This document shows, piece by piece, positions 23,951-35,370 of a stretch of 46,393 nucleotides of DNA. Source of the DNA: Flammula alnicola (lineage: Eukaryota > Basidiomycota > Agaricomycetes > Agaricales > Strophariaceae); NCBI GenBank assembly GCA_015499995.1, contig JADNRV010000360.1:1-46393 (forward strand). The letters are read 5' to 3'. The translations under genes were made by a program, and so were the position numbers. A model generated the notes under the pieces. The model was not told the origin of the DNA. It made no database searches and saw only the letters and a program-made list of their open reading frames with translations. The stretch's first letter is position 1; the number at the start of each line of letters is the position of its first letter.

Positions 23951-26071
23951 GGTAATGTCTATTAAAGGATCACTATCAAATCTAATCTGCTTCACTTTTA
24001 ATACTACTAGTCTACACTTCAAACACCCAAATCAATGTTTAGTTGACTTAGTTCGTCCAAGGGGAGGATAATAGTTTTATAGTATCGATACCTGATGAAA
24101 GGTTTGCGATAAAAGAAGGTTTCTAACTAAGTAACGGCTGGGCAAGGCCTTAGACGCGTTAATAGTCAATAGGTCGTTTTAAGTCCAATAGACTTGTGTG
24201 ATTTCGTAACTGGTGGCCTGAAACTAGTGCTCTATGCACAAACTGCTAGCTGATCTCGTTCTAACTTGTTCTCCAATTGAGAAGATGGCTCTATGCCCTT
24301 TACTTGTCTTTACTTGTCTCAAAAACTCTACTAGTGGAAAGAGGCGCGCAGACTCCTTATCTGCCGACACTACAGTTCCTAAACAATGGCCAGAGGCGCG
24401 TAGACGCTTCATCTACTGACACTACAGTCCAGGTCCCCAGATGTCCTTTGACAAAGGGTAGGTTTTGAACAAGTCACTTAGACAGGTTCCTTGGCTTATA
24501 ACTCTCTTTCTTTGGCTTGGAAGCGCACTTAGACACTTGTTCTCTCTCTTAACAGTTCGTTTATATCGTTACTTGGTTTCTTTTATATTATGGGACTCTC
24601 GCTTTGAAGCTACCTAGTACTTAGAGGCGAAACACTTAAGATATAACTCTTAAGCGCTTGTATCTCGTGGGTGGTAAATTGCTTGTATTCTACGGTGTTA
24701 CAGGGCTGCTTATATACTACTGAGACGATATATTATTACATAGACGCAATGACGAGAATATAGAGATTTCATGGGCATTTGTGCGCGAGCGGCGGCCTTG
24801 TGGAGTACAGTTTCCGTGCGCGTCCGCTCAATCATGCCTTTTTGGTTGGATCGGGAGCTCAGATCGTCGTCAGCTCGGCTAACCTAAGCGCCTAAGACTT
24901 ACTCCTCCTCGACCGCGTGGTATACAGGCTCGTGACCTTTCGTTTTCATTGGTATCTTGTCTTGTCATTGGCTATCGACTGACCGGAGCATAGACGCGCT
25001 TACATCTCGTCGGAGACGCTCGGGCAATCCTCACCCGTTCTGTCCGTGATAATCCTCATGATTAGGGTTGTAACCCTTTGTCCTCCGTACCCGATACTCT
25101 GGTACTCTCAGCGTGCATCTGGGATCTCGCTGTGTCGAGTTATGCACCCCGGAAATCTTCCTGTACCAAGTTATTACCCGATATGGTATGTGTTCCCAAT
25201 TTGGTATCCCTTTGATCCGAGCTTTGATCGGCGTTGCTACAGGCGCGTCTATGGGCGTCTGCTTTACCCCGCTGCTCCACTGTCCTCGGTGCCTTCGGCA
25301 ATGTCACGCGACCTGTCCTGTAGTGTGCCTAGATGTCCGTTCTTTAATCTAGAGATCCGCGCCCTCGCTGTATAGGCCGGATGGTTAAGATATTACTGAA
25401 AGGCGCCTATTCCGTACACTTCATTAGATGTATTGACTGTTATCTCAATAGTTACTAATGATAATGTCTTTATTAAACCGCGCATTCCTCGTTATCTTGC
25501 ATAGTTTCCTCTAGTCCTTAGTAGTCTTGTCATTGTAATGTCCGGACTTGTAACATTTAGACTACATTGTAAGCTTTACTAAGTGCTAAAAATAGCTCAG
25601 GTAAGGAGAATAGTATTCCGTTCAAGCTAGCCGCTCGCGGTCTCTTCATCTCCCCCCAACTTAGATATTGACTGTCCCCAGTCAACCGTATCGCACACTA
25701 CAAGGTCTTTTCATTGTTTCTTCGTTCAACATTTGCCTATGATCCTTTAGGAGCGCCTATGTTCTCACGACAAAGCTTGCCGTTGTAATGAGAAGCACGG
25801 TGAAGACTTCCTGCCTAACAAACTTTCTTAAGTTGCCAACTCGTTTCTAAGGTCTTCCATTCTAGGATAGTTTCCTTAATCGTTGCTGATCCTGATCATC
25901 GGTAAGCGCTTCTAATGAGTCCGCTTCCTCGAAAGGCTACAGAACTGATTATATCAAGTTTTAACATATCCTGCGGCTTCTTTCTTGGTGAATATGGAGA
26001 ATCGTATTTGATCATCGTCATACGGTTGCAGTTGGTGACTCGGGCGGTCTCTGAAGCTTGTCTGTCCCGCG
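23951..26071. other. Non-coding stretch before gene cluster C-A-B
   Basis: About 2.1 kb with no supported gene. Words such as TAGACGCG and GGCGC recur, and short frames (for example 25046-25375) have no support. Near its end is a C-rich block with a small hairpin (25652-25685) that recurs before gene A. It could be retroelement LTR or promoter sequence; terminal repeats were not identified. Confidence 0.4.
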
Positions 26072-26079
26072 TATATAAA
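26072..26079 (+). promoter_or_regulatory. Probable TATA box of gene C
   Basis: TATATAAA lies about 103 bp before the first ATG at 26175. Confidence 0.45.
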
Positions 26080-26174
26080 CTGGTATACGCGCTCCTTTAG
26101 AACTCCAGTACTTTCGCACTTTCCCACCACTGTCAACAACCCTTCGTATCCTATCATTCCTTGCTTAGCATAGC

Positions 26175-28108
26175 ATGTCTGCTCCATCTGCGCATACTCA
26201 CCAGTCTGGGACACCTCCATCGCAACTTCTGTTGTTTGCTCTGACCCAGAGACGCGCGTATCTCAGCTGCCTCATGCTCTCAGGGTTAACCACGCAGATG
26301 GTAAGTCACTTCTCTTTATTTCTTTTGTAGCCCTGCTCACTCTCTTTTCTAGGGTAATTACATGCGCGGACTCGAGGTGACTAGGTCCCCAGAGCCCTGC
26401 TTGTTCGCGTGTTCGTCGATGGCTCGTTTCCTGGCACACGTCGCCGGTGAAACCCCTCCATCGTTTGCGTTTTTGCAGACTTTGACCTTTCTCTGGTTGT
26501 AAGTTATTACATCCCTGCCTTTTGGTCTTTTACTGATAACTCTGACTGACTTTTCTCAGACTGATTTTTACCCTTGCATGCCGAGGAATCTCAGAGGCTG
26601 ATATGGATAGTGAACCGCCTTTCCAGAGCTGGTCGGGCTGGCTCAGCACTGTTAGAGGCGACTTGGGTGCATTCACCCATCGTAGCCCCTCGTCGCATAT
26701 TCTCCCTCGCCGTCACCGGTGCTTGGTGCGTATATTTATGTTTCTTCCTGTTATATCTTTGATTTAACAAGTCTATTGCATAGCGGCATCCAACCATGGA
26801 TCTCGATGAACGCGTTGTCGCTGCCCATCTACCCCGGTATGTATCGTTGCTTTTTTTTTTTCGTTCTACTAACTCTTGGTCTAGCCCCCCAGAGGTGAGG
26901 CGGCGAGACTCACCGTCTCCGACGCCATCCTTGATGTAGTTGGACGTCCGGAGGAGCGCTTCGCTGTTTGTGAGTACCTCCTCGTCCTTCGAAGAGTCGC
27001 AAGGGAAAGGCAAGCTCGTGCAGAACTCCGCCCCATCTCTCACCTCGTCCCCTCGTTCCCATGCTGCCGCTGCTAAATTAGCAGCCATTCTCATCAAGAG
27101 TCCGACCGGGTTGCCTCTGGCTCGCAGGTCACCCTGGATACTCTCCAGCCCCCCTCGCCTCTCAACGCAAAGTCGCGGCTCTGGGCGATGCTCGAAGCAA
27201 GCACCCTCGACGAGAGGTGACCCTGAGCCCCAGAGCTGATTCTTCTTCTTCTAGCAAGTTGGCTGCTGCCCAACTCGCTCTGCTTTTGGGTGCGGTACCC
27301 AAACCCCTGGTGGTTCTTTTGTGTCATTATTGTTCTATGCATTCATCTCCTCGTTTTGTTATTTTAGGCGCCCCCCGTGTGTATTGCGTGCAGTCTCAAA
27401 GGATTAAAACCTGAGGACTGCATCATACCACAGGGTGAACAGGGCTGTATCCCATGCAGAGGAGCCGCCATGGCATCTGCTCTTTCAGAGCCAAGCTGAA
27501 GGACCAGATGCCGGACTTTGAGTCTTTCCTCGAGTTCGGCCAGTCATCCTGACCAGTAAGTTCCCCGTTATTGCATATTCTTTCTTGACTAACTTGTGGA
27601 CCCCCCTAGATCTTCAAAATCTATTTGAACGGATCCAGCGCATTAGCGCCACCAACGTCCTTCAACGAGCGCTCGTGCGGCAGAGCGACCTCGAGATCTC
27701 CGTCTGTCGCGTGAGGTCTTGGGTATCTTGTATCGGCTCGTTGCATCGGATCCCGACAACTCATTCCGGAGTTGTACCTTGCTGACGACGATGCTATGGA
27801 GACGCTGATCGACGTTTTGTCGGCTTTGTCTCCTGGCGATCTGTCTTCCAATGATCGGTACCCTACTCACTCGACTTCCCTCTCTGAGCTGTCTCTTTGC
27901 TGCAGGGGGTTGCTACTCCACCCTGGCTCCTTCACCCTAGCCACATCCTTCCTCCTCACCCTCGTGTCGTTCCATATCAGGAGAGCGAGCCTGACGCGAC
28001 GAGGCCTCTGCCTTCCTCGACACCGACTCGGAGCGTGCTACTTTAGACGCTCTTGATCGCGACGTGGGCGACTTGGACGATTTGAGTGCTACCAGTAGTT
28101 TTGGACCT
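26175..28108 (+). pseudogene. Gene C: decayed multi-exon gene with Cys-rich (zinc-finger-like) segment, unknown function
   Basis: Early exons can be followed by splice signals: 26175-26300, 26353-26498, then from about 26560, joining in frame. Further on the frame breaks: a stop at 26938, then shifts near 27470, 27715 and 27775. Around 27370-27540 the frames give CIACSLKGLKPEDC, GEQGCIPC and HGICSFRAKL, a six-Cys pattern seen in uncharacterised agaricomycete proteins that may bind zinc and nucleic acid. The C-terminal part is acidic (LADDDAMETLIDVL; LDALDRDVGDLDDL). Introns keep GT-AG ends, so it was once a spliced gene. Genes A and B follow in the same direction. It has at least three frame breaks, so it is probably dead. 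Confidence 0.5.
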
Positions 28109-28727
28109 GGTAAGTCCCACCTTATCCTTTCTTTCTTATTTTAACCAATACTGACTTCTATTCTATAGTCATATAGTCGCTTATCTTGTCTTGTCTTGGG
28201 TCTTGGTCATTCTGTAGTATACAGCCCAATGTTTTGTTACATTTTTGGCATCTTTGTAGAGTACTAGCTTCGCTTCTTAGATAGTTTTAAGGGTCTATCT
28301 CTTTTGTAGCTTAGCTAGTGATGTCTTTATATTTCTTTGTTAATGTAAAACCCTTATTTTGTTGTTTGACTTATAGTCTGATCACTAAGTTTCGCTTTAA
28401 AGAGGGTCTACAGAATCTCCTTATATTGCTATAAGTCTCTGAGACTATCTTTTAAGTGTTCCTTAAGACTTTATAGCCTTACTTGACTAGGTTTATGATG
28501 TAAAATCTGTAGTCAAATCGCAAAGTTTCGTGGTTCACATAGACGCTCTTATGCATTGGCTGGTCGTTCTGCGTGCGCGCACCCTGTACCTCTCCCCCAA
28601 CTTAAAATCAACTGTCCCAGTTGTTTCAAGTCCATACTAGAGATCGGTTACTATGTGCGGCTCGTCCTAGAAAGCAGCGTACTGTGATCGGTTGCCCGGA
28701 ATCAAATTTTCACATACTCTCGTTCAA
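28109..28727. other. Spacer between genes C and A
   Basis: About 620 bp, T-rich, with no gene. It contains the second copy of the C-rich block plus hairpin (28592-28623). Confidence 0.45.
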
Positions 28728-28734
28728 TATAAAA
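28728..28734 (+). promoter_or_regulatory. Possible TATA box of gene A
   Basis: TATAAAA is only 34 bp before the ATG at 28762, which would leave almost no 5' UTR, so the assignment is weak. Confidence 0.3.
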
Positions 28735-28761
28735 CCCAGACATTGGACTCTAGTGCTCCCC

Positions 28762-29493
28762 ATGGCTTCCAATAACCAAGTAGACGCGTCCAACACCACT
28801 CCGGTTTATAGTCAAAACCTTCGCGATATATGGGATGGTCGCTCCCATACCACTCCTGAGGAACAAGTCGCTATCAAGGAGGCGAGGTTCACCGCTCTTT
28901 TCAACGCCGCTCACAACCTCGACACCGCTCAAATTCGTCTTCAAGATGAGTATCCTATCCCTGAGTTCACCGCGTTCACGCAGGCTTTCGTGCGTTGCTC
29001 TTTATTTATTTTATCATTCAAACCCTCATTTTCTGTCTTATTTCGCTTTAGTTGGACTATCACGACGCTGTCCCCGAAGGTACCGTCCACGGACAGGATG
29101 CTGCTGGCTTCTACTGCGTTCTGAACGGACTCTGGTTCCGTTTAATCGGTACTCCGCGCGAGCATTTTGGTGGCGAGATGGCCGGGAAGGTATACGCGCT
29201 TATGCGTTGCCCCACTCTCCCTGCCTATCCGCAGTCCAACACTGTATGCTTTATCATTTCTCATATGTCATCCGCTTTCTAACTTTTATGGGTGCTTCTA
29301 GACCGCTCATTTGGCCTGGAAACTCGCTAGCGAAGGTGTAGACAAGGTTATCCAGCATATTGAGGACAAACGCGTAGTCTGTTACTTAGTCGGTACACAC
29401 ATTCGTGCCTTCCGTGACCTTCAGTTACAGCTTGCCCCTAAACCTAGACATAGCCGTAGAGTTCCTACCCATCTCGTCCGTTACTTGGCATAG
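28762..29493 (+). CDS. Gene A: intact three-exon gene, unknown function
   Basis: Exons 28762-28989, 29052-29243 and 29302-29493 join in frame to 203 residues. All splice sites are GT-AG and both introns fall in phase 0. The protein has no recognised domain. It is mixed alpha-helical in appearance, with an acidic N-terminal half and a basic C-terminus (LAPKPRHSRRVPTHLVRYLA). Gene B follows 420 bp downstream in the same direction. It lies in a transposon-dense region antisense to the gypsy pol, and might be element-borne cargo or a host gene. Codon use and intact splicing suggest selection until recently. Confidence 0.6.
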
Positions 29494-29838
29494 TGTAGTG
29501 TTTCCTAGTCCGATTGTAGACCCTTCATCAAAGTTGAAGTGATCTTACGTCCCAGAATAGTAACAATTGATTGGCGCTCTTACGAGGCACTGATTGCAAA
29601 TCATTACACATCTATTAATAGCACGCGGAAATCGCTACTTGCGTACTTCGGAAAGAAAACAATTTTCTTTAAGAATTGAGGGACATAACGACGTGCATAG
29701 CTACAGATAGGATCGATTGAGGTGTTCTCGGTCAACCCGGTCGTCGCGACACCATTTTTACTCAGCCGTGGTGGCTAAAGTATTAACGCGCTATAGATCG
29801 CCTGAGCTCGACAGTCGCAATTCCAAGTCCAAGCACAC
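29494..29838. other. Spacer between genes A and B
   Basis: About 345 bp with no gene. It holds the 3' UTR of A and the promoter of B, ending at a TATA box. Confidence 0.5.
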
Positions 29839-29846
29839 TATAAAAG
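29839..29846 (+). promoter_or_regulatory. Probable TATA box of gene B
   Basis: TATAAAAG lies 77 bp before the ATG at 29916. Confidence 0.55.
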
Positions 29847-29915
29847 CCCGCTAGGACCCAGTGTTTCAACCCGCTTCAGCATCTCTGCTTGGCACCCACT
29901 GTCCTTTCTGTCACT

Positions 29916-31306
29916 ATGTCATCTCTTCCCGAACTCAACCCTTCTTTCGCTGATGCCGATCTCGAGACTCAGCGTGTCCTACATCGTACCCATCCTAGTC
30001 GTCAAGACAAGGTTACCGAGCCCGGCGAGCTTTGGAAAGAGGCTCTCCGATGCCTTCGTTTCATAGTACGTCCTATCTGAATTTTTAATAGGCTTTCTTC
30101 TTATCATTCTTCGTGTTATAGGCCCCTTGGGAGAATCAAATTCCCAGTATTCTTACAGGTGGTCGGTCGCTGCACAACATCGTCTTTGACCTTAGAAAGG
30201 CGACGCAGTTCCTGAACACCAAGTTCGCTGCGCTCGGATGCGTCCCACTCCGTACCCCTGAATACAATGCATTAGATTCCATATGCCTTGCCATTCTTCG
30301 GAACAGGGAGGGTGCCGCTCCTCAGGCTCCACTCTCGGTCTCACCTGGAACTGGTGACACTGCTAGCCCTGAGACATCGCCCCCTGTCGCGACCGAGGCG
30401 ACTCCTATTAAGTTCCCCACCGAATCCGTGGTGGTGAGTACCCTTTCTTACTTTCTTTCGTTTCGTTTCGTCCTTTCTAACCTTCTGTCTTACTAGGTTG
30501 AGAAACGCGGTGGACGTTTGTACAAGTCCAAAGCGCTTGTCGATAGCGACTCTGCGAGGTGGAGTTTTGTCGTCCACCACCAGCAATCCCGATATCATTA
30601 TTCGTTATCCGGATGACGTGGTACTTTATTCTTCCCTAGGCATCTGCAATCTCTTGCTAATATTATCGCGTTTATAGGCGATGCTTGTTGACGACGATGC
30701 TTCCTCCATGCCCGACCTCTTTACCATGAAGGTTCTGCCCATGGGCGCTCCTCCATCGAAGCCTATGAAATCCAAGCGCAAGACTAACAGTCCTAATGAT
30801 AAGGTGCGTCTGCAGCTCTCGTTTCTCATATCCTTTCTACTCATACACTTTCTTTATTAGCCTAAGCGTGCTGAGACTGTTATGCTCGAGTACGACGCCG
30901 TTCCCGGTCTCGACACCACTAGCAAGGCTCTCAAGAAAGCCAACAAGTATGCAGCTTCTGGCAAGAAGGCCAAAGTAGATGGTAATGCCGCGGCGTCCTC
31001 TAGTGGTACGCGCGCCTATCCATTTTGTCTTTTCTTAACATAACTAACTCTTTATTCAATGCAGCGTTGATCCTGTCTCCCTTCGTCGAAGCGGAATTGC
31101 TCGCCCGAGCTCGCGACGCTGCTTCTGGCGAAACAGACTATACGCAAGACCCTGTGGCTTTGGAACATGCCTTAGGCCATGTCCGCTCTGAGCTTCACAA
31201 CTACTCCTTCAGGATTCAGTACGAACTCCAGCAATATGACAACGCGACTCAATCCATTCAAAAGCTTCAAGAAGCTCTGGACCGCGTTCGCATTAGCAGG
31301 AAGTAG
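29916..31306 (+). CDS. Gene B: six-exon gene with basic and coiled-coil-like C-terminal half, unknown function
   Basis: Inferred exons: 29916-30065, 30122-30433, 30497 to 30568 or 30620, 30678-30803, 30861-31005 and 31065-31306. With the donor at 30569 (GTCGTC) the frame is intact and gives 348 residues. With the stronger-looking donor at 30621 the third exon carries one extra base and the frame breaks. The middle is rich in Pro/Thr/Ser. A lysine-rich patch (KSKRKTNSPNDKPKR) could be a nuclear localisation signal. The last exon is helical with a heptad-like pattern (LGHVRSELHNYSFRIQYEL, then IQKLQEALDRVRI). No known domain. Its stop lies about 60 bp from the end of the convergent gypsy pol. 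Confidence 0.55.
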
Positions 31307-31366
31307 GCGGTCTCATCGGTTGAAAGTAGTCGAACACCTTCGTTTTTGTAGTCTTGCTAGAGGTTT

Positions 31367-31924
31367 TTACTTAGGTACTTTGTTTCGTACTTGGGCAGTT
31401 TTCCCTCTAGTCATTCTACCAGTGTCCCTTAATCCTTCGTCGTCTGAGTCCCCTAAGTCCTCATTATCTGAGCTTTCCTCCTCGGAGTCTCCGTTCTCTG
31501 AGTCTCCTTTTTCTGAATCTTCGTCGTCTGAGTCCGCTAACAACCTGACTTCTTCAAATGCGAGGTCATTAACCGCTGCAGCCTCTTCTGCCGCTTCTGC
31601 TTTGCTTACTATCTTTTCTAACCCCTTGACTGATATATCAATCAGTTTAAGGATATCATCCTTCAGCTCGATTCTTTCTCTAGCATAGTAGGGTACTGCT
31701 CGGAATGCTGCTACTCTGTTTTGCGAGACTGCGCCATTCATTTCTGCAACTATGTAGGAACCACCCTTGGTCCGCCGAATGACTATCTGTGGTCCAGTAT
31801 AACGGGGTTTCATTTTCTTGTCTAGGGAAGTCTCTACCTCCGTATTCCTGACCAAGATTAAGTCTCCGGGTTTGAAATCGTAGTCCTTTATGACTGCTTT
31901 ATTTTCTCGTTCATATCTTAACAA
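31367..31924 (-). pseudogene. Gypsy pol C-terminal tail (post-integrase)
   Basis: An open frame of 185 residues begins after a shift from the integrase frame. It carries FKPGDLILVRNTEVETSLD and KPRYTGPQIVIRRTKGGSY, the usual beta-barrel segment following gypsy integrases (GPY/F-type). Its end is very acidic (DSDDEDSEKGDSENGDSEEE) and then basic, a possible chromatin-targeting tail. It ends 61 bp from gene B, which runs toward it. Confidence 0.75.
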
Positions 31925-32730
31925 CCTTCATATTTTTGCTCATCTATACGCGTGCGCATCCGTTCAATGTGCACTTGATGCTTTGCGAGCGCTTGTGCGC
32001 GGAATGCAATCATTTCTTCATCTGTTAGGATACCTACAGGTGGGTCGACCAGCCAAGTAGCTTCTTTAACATCTAGGGGTAGAATGGGGTCTGCGCCGTA
32101 ACCATAAAGAAAGGCGAGCATCCTAGCCGCTTTCGGATAGTGATTCGGTCTGCCCACATCACATAGTTAAAGAACCAGTACCACTTGTGTACGTTCTTCG
32201 CCCCTAGCATTTTATAAAGCATCTGTCTGACGTCCCAATGGGTCGTTCAATCGTGCCGTTGGCTCTGGAGTTGTAAGGTGAGATGCGGATACCCACAATC
32301 CCATATTTCTCCTTCAACCATTTGGCCGCTAGTTTGAATGGTCCTCCATTATCCGTAACAAATTCCAACATGCATGCCCATCGCAAATAATATCTTCGAG
32401 TACCCACATGCCTATAGAGCGACCATCTTCTCTCTTAAGTGGTCTCCCTTCCATCCAGGAAGTCATCGCGTCGCGTCCGTGTACTATATATTTACAACCA
32501 TTTGAACGTGGTGACATATGCATCACATCCGCGTGTAGGGTTTGGAATATGGACGGCGTATGAGTTATAACTGGTTGGATTTTAATCATAGTCTTTTGGC
32601 GCTCTTGACATAGATGGCATGTTTTCACGAACCAACTAACATCTTTCTCCATCTCTGGCCACCAGAAGCGTCGCACTAGTAATTGGTTTGTCGCGTAGAA
32701 GCCTCTATGACCTACATGGTCGTGCGCGGC
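31925..32730 (-). pseudogene. Gypsy integrase remnant
   Basis: The zinc-binding HHCC domain is visible (HDHVGH with a second His, then CHLC). The catalytic triad appears in pieces: DVMHMS for the first Asp, FVTDNGGPF for the second, and ANGTIERP for the Glu. The frame breaks between these pieces (near 32405 and 32205). This enzyme would insert the retrotransposon cDNA into the genome; the copy is inactive. Confidence 0.8.
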
Positions 32731-33499
32731 TGTTACATATACATGCGTTTCTCTTTCGCGACTACTAGTCGGTGCTTGGCTCCTGCCGACCTATGGTATA
32801 ATCGTCCTTGGTATATCAAGAATCGCTTCGCGAATCTCAGGAACCGTTCATATTTCTTATTACTCAGATCCGGTGGTCTGAATCTCTTATCCTTATGCCA
32901 CTTCATTACAAACTCGATGTTACTGTCTGGTCGCGCGCACTATCCGTCCGATGGTCTTCAGGATAGCGACACCTTGTTTTTCAATTCATCTTCGTCGGGT
33001 AGCATAAGCGTTACTACTAGCTGCTGCACATAAGCTGCGCGCACAGGTCCTAGCGCTTCTTTGTTTTCGTTCAAATGTCTTTCCAGTAGTGTTTTCTCTC
33101 CTAGTCTGTATACATCGGCTTCAGCCAATTCTTGTGAAAAGCAGCTTATAGATACGGCGATCCCACTGTAGCTTTCATCCATTTCAATCTGATCTAGGAT
33201 TTCGCCAGTAGTACTGCGTGAGGGTCCGACGCCCGTCGGCCTCTATTTTTAGTTCACTTTTGATTGACGCCGAAGATATACTTTGGAAGAAGCCTTTTCG
33301 GTTATCAATTTCATTAACAAAGTCCTCAATTGGTAATGGCTGCGGCTCCGTAGGATCTGCGATCACTAACTCTATGGGTCCGTGGTCATCAATGTCCTCC
33401 TCGTCTGTTGGCTCAGGGTCCGGATCATTTGGTTGCTGTAACGGCGTGAAAGTCCGTCAGGTCCAAAGGTCTTTCCTGCTTTGTGCCTCAGGGTAAGTG

Positions 33500-33850
33500 G
33501 AACATCCCAATTTGTTCAATCCATCGGTTAATTACCGCATTAGGCATCATGTCAGGATGTTGTAACATCCCAGCAATGTACTTGCGTCTGTCTCGACTAC
33601 TAATTTTCGGCAACCAATTAACCATTTTCGATTGTTCTCGAGGGCACGCTTTAATCCGAACAGCTCACGCTTCGGTTGGGAGTAGCGCGCTTCTCTGTCA
33701 TTCATTGTAATGGACCCAAATCTCGCATAGTAGTGTTTCTTGGCATCATTTATATCTTCTTGGAAGACATAGAAACCTATTGCTATGTAAGAGCTGTCCA
33801 CGGCCAACACTACATCTCCTTGTCCTTCATAATCATAGCTTTCAACGCGT
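33500..33850 (-). pseudogene. Gypsy RNase H remnant
   Basis: The frame 33810-33547 reads AVDSSYIAIGFYVFQ, then SQPKRELFGLKRAL and VVETDAS. These fit the Asp-Glu-Asp residues of retroelement RNase H, the nuclease that removes the RNA template. The region between here and the integrase (32.7-33.5 kb) contains linker frames broken by shifts. Confidence 0.7.
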
Positions 33851-33923
33851 ATGCGTTCTGTGCTCCATCTTTCAATAATTTTACAGACTCTTCTTGGTTA
33901 GGTCCCCAAACAACGGTTCGCGA

Positions 33924-34941
33924 CTATGCGTTAGTTTTGTAGGAACCTGGCTCTAATTGCATAATTAGAGATGTAACTTCGTAGTACGCCGACAGTACCG
34001 AGGAAACCTCTGACTGGGATAGGTCCGCAAATTCGTCCCAATCCATGATCTGCTTTACGCGCTCCGTGGTTGGTTTGCGTCCTTCCATAGTGCACAAGTG
34101 ACCGACTACGGTAATATCTGCTGCGCATATTACTGATTTATATCCTGAAAATGTGCCGCCGCAATATTTCATGCGTTGCACTACCCGATTGACATTCTGC
34201 ATATGTTCCCATACGAAGCGTCTAATTCCCGGGTTTTCTGGTATCATTCATAAGTGCCATCTTATTTTGGTAGCGAGTCAGAGGTCCTCTGACAGGTACA
34301 TCATCGATATAAGGTATCGTAAAATCGGGTGTCTCTTCTTTCAAAATAAATGTAACATCATCATGAAAATGGGAACGGAGTTTGTCCAGCCCATAGGTAA
34401 GGTTACCAAGCGCATAGCGCCGTAGGGAGTCTGGAATGTAGTAAGATCGCGCGACTGCTCTGCTAGCTGTCGTTCATCATATCCCACGTATAAATCAAAC
34501 ATTCCGCCGCAAGCTCGGCCTGCAAAATGCGCGGCTAATTCTTCTGTTGCGGGCGGAAGGCCGGAGTGCGCGATGGTTACCTTGTTCAAGGGTTCCAAAC
34601 TATGCACGATCCTGAGCTTCCCATTTTTCTTGGCCACGGTAAACCAGCGAGATCGATACGGGGAGTTCGAAGGCTCGTAGACCTGTGATTTTTCCTTGGA
34701 CCTGATGATCTTACATACTTCATCATAAATTCCCGGGGAATTGGGATATTTCTTTCTACCCACGGCTTATGTTCTATGGTAGGAATGACTACGGGAGGGA
34801 AGAAGTCTTCCCTGAATTTCCTCGCTCATCATCCTCCCAAGCGAACGCCTGGTTTTGTTCCGCGATGAGCTGATGTACCAGCTTGCGTTCTTCTGGTAAC
34901 AAGAAGTCTCCCTCGTGTACTTTATCCATCGCATCCACCTG
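33924..34941 (-). pseudogene. Gypsy reverse transcriptase remnant
   Basis: Family landmarks follow in order: LPEERKLVHQLIAEQNQAFAW, EPSNSPYRSRWF, RIVHSLEPLNKVTI, FDLYVGYDER (motif A), FQTPYGAMRLVTLPMGWTN, then YIDDVPVRGP with the catalytic Asp pair, then GGTFSG and VVGHLCT. Single-base shifts near 34810, 34735 and 34355 break the frame. Upstream of 34941 the reading frame continues only across the 6.7-kb insertion at 41681. Confidence 0.85.
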
Positions 34942-34943
34942 TA

Positions 34944-35370
34944 GTAGCTGGTATCATGTATGATACCTAGGCTGTGGCCTAAAATAGGGTATACATAGAT
35001 GACAGGTTTGCCCCACTTAGGCCGTTGCCTAAGACATGTAACCACTGTATATAGCTGCCGGATGAGCCGGGGCAGATTTGCTCACCTTGCAGGGGCGGGC
35101 ATATAAATACACATCACATGCTAGATTTGATGGGCGGGCACAAAACATGGTGCTGCACGTTGTCGGGGGCGCATTTGAGCGTGGGAAAAATTCCGTTAGG
35201 GTCTATTATATTATTTGATTTATTCTAGGTGTTTCCGCGCGTCGGGGAGGGCAGGAGCGGGTGGATTGGCGCGCATGGCTTTGGATGACGCTCTATACTG
35301 GGTGGGGTCATAGTAAACAGACATCAACAATGCACAGATTTGACCGCCGGGCACAAAATCTGGCCCCGCT
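34944..35370 (+). repeat. Left terminal inverted repeat of the giant element
   Basis: Aligns by eye with the reverse complement of 41260-41678 with scattered substitutions and small indels. The inner edge fades rather than stopping sharply. Confidence 0.8.

Noticed and set aside
24224..25375. Short frames on both strands in the 24-25.4 kb region
   Set aside because: No family resemblance and no intron pattern; treated as non-coding.
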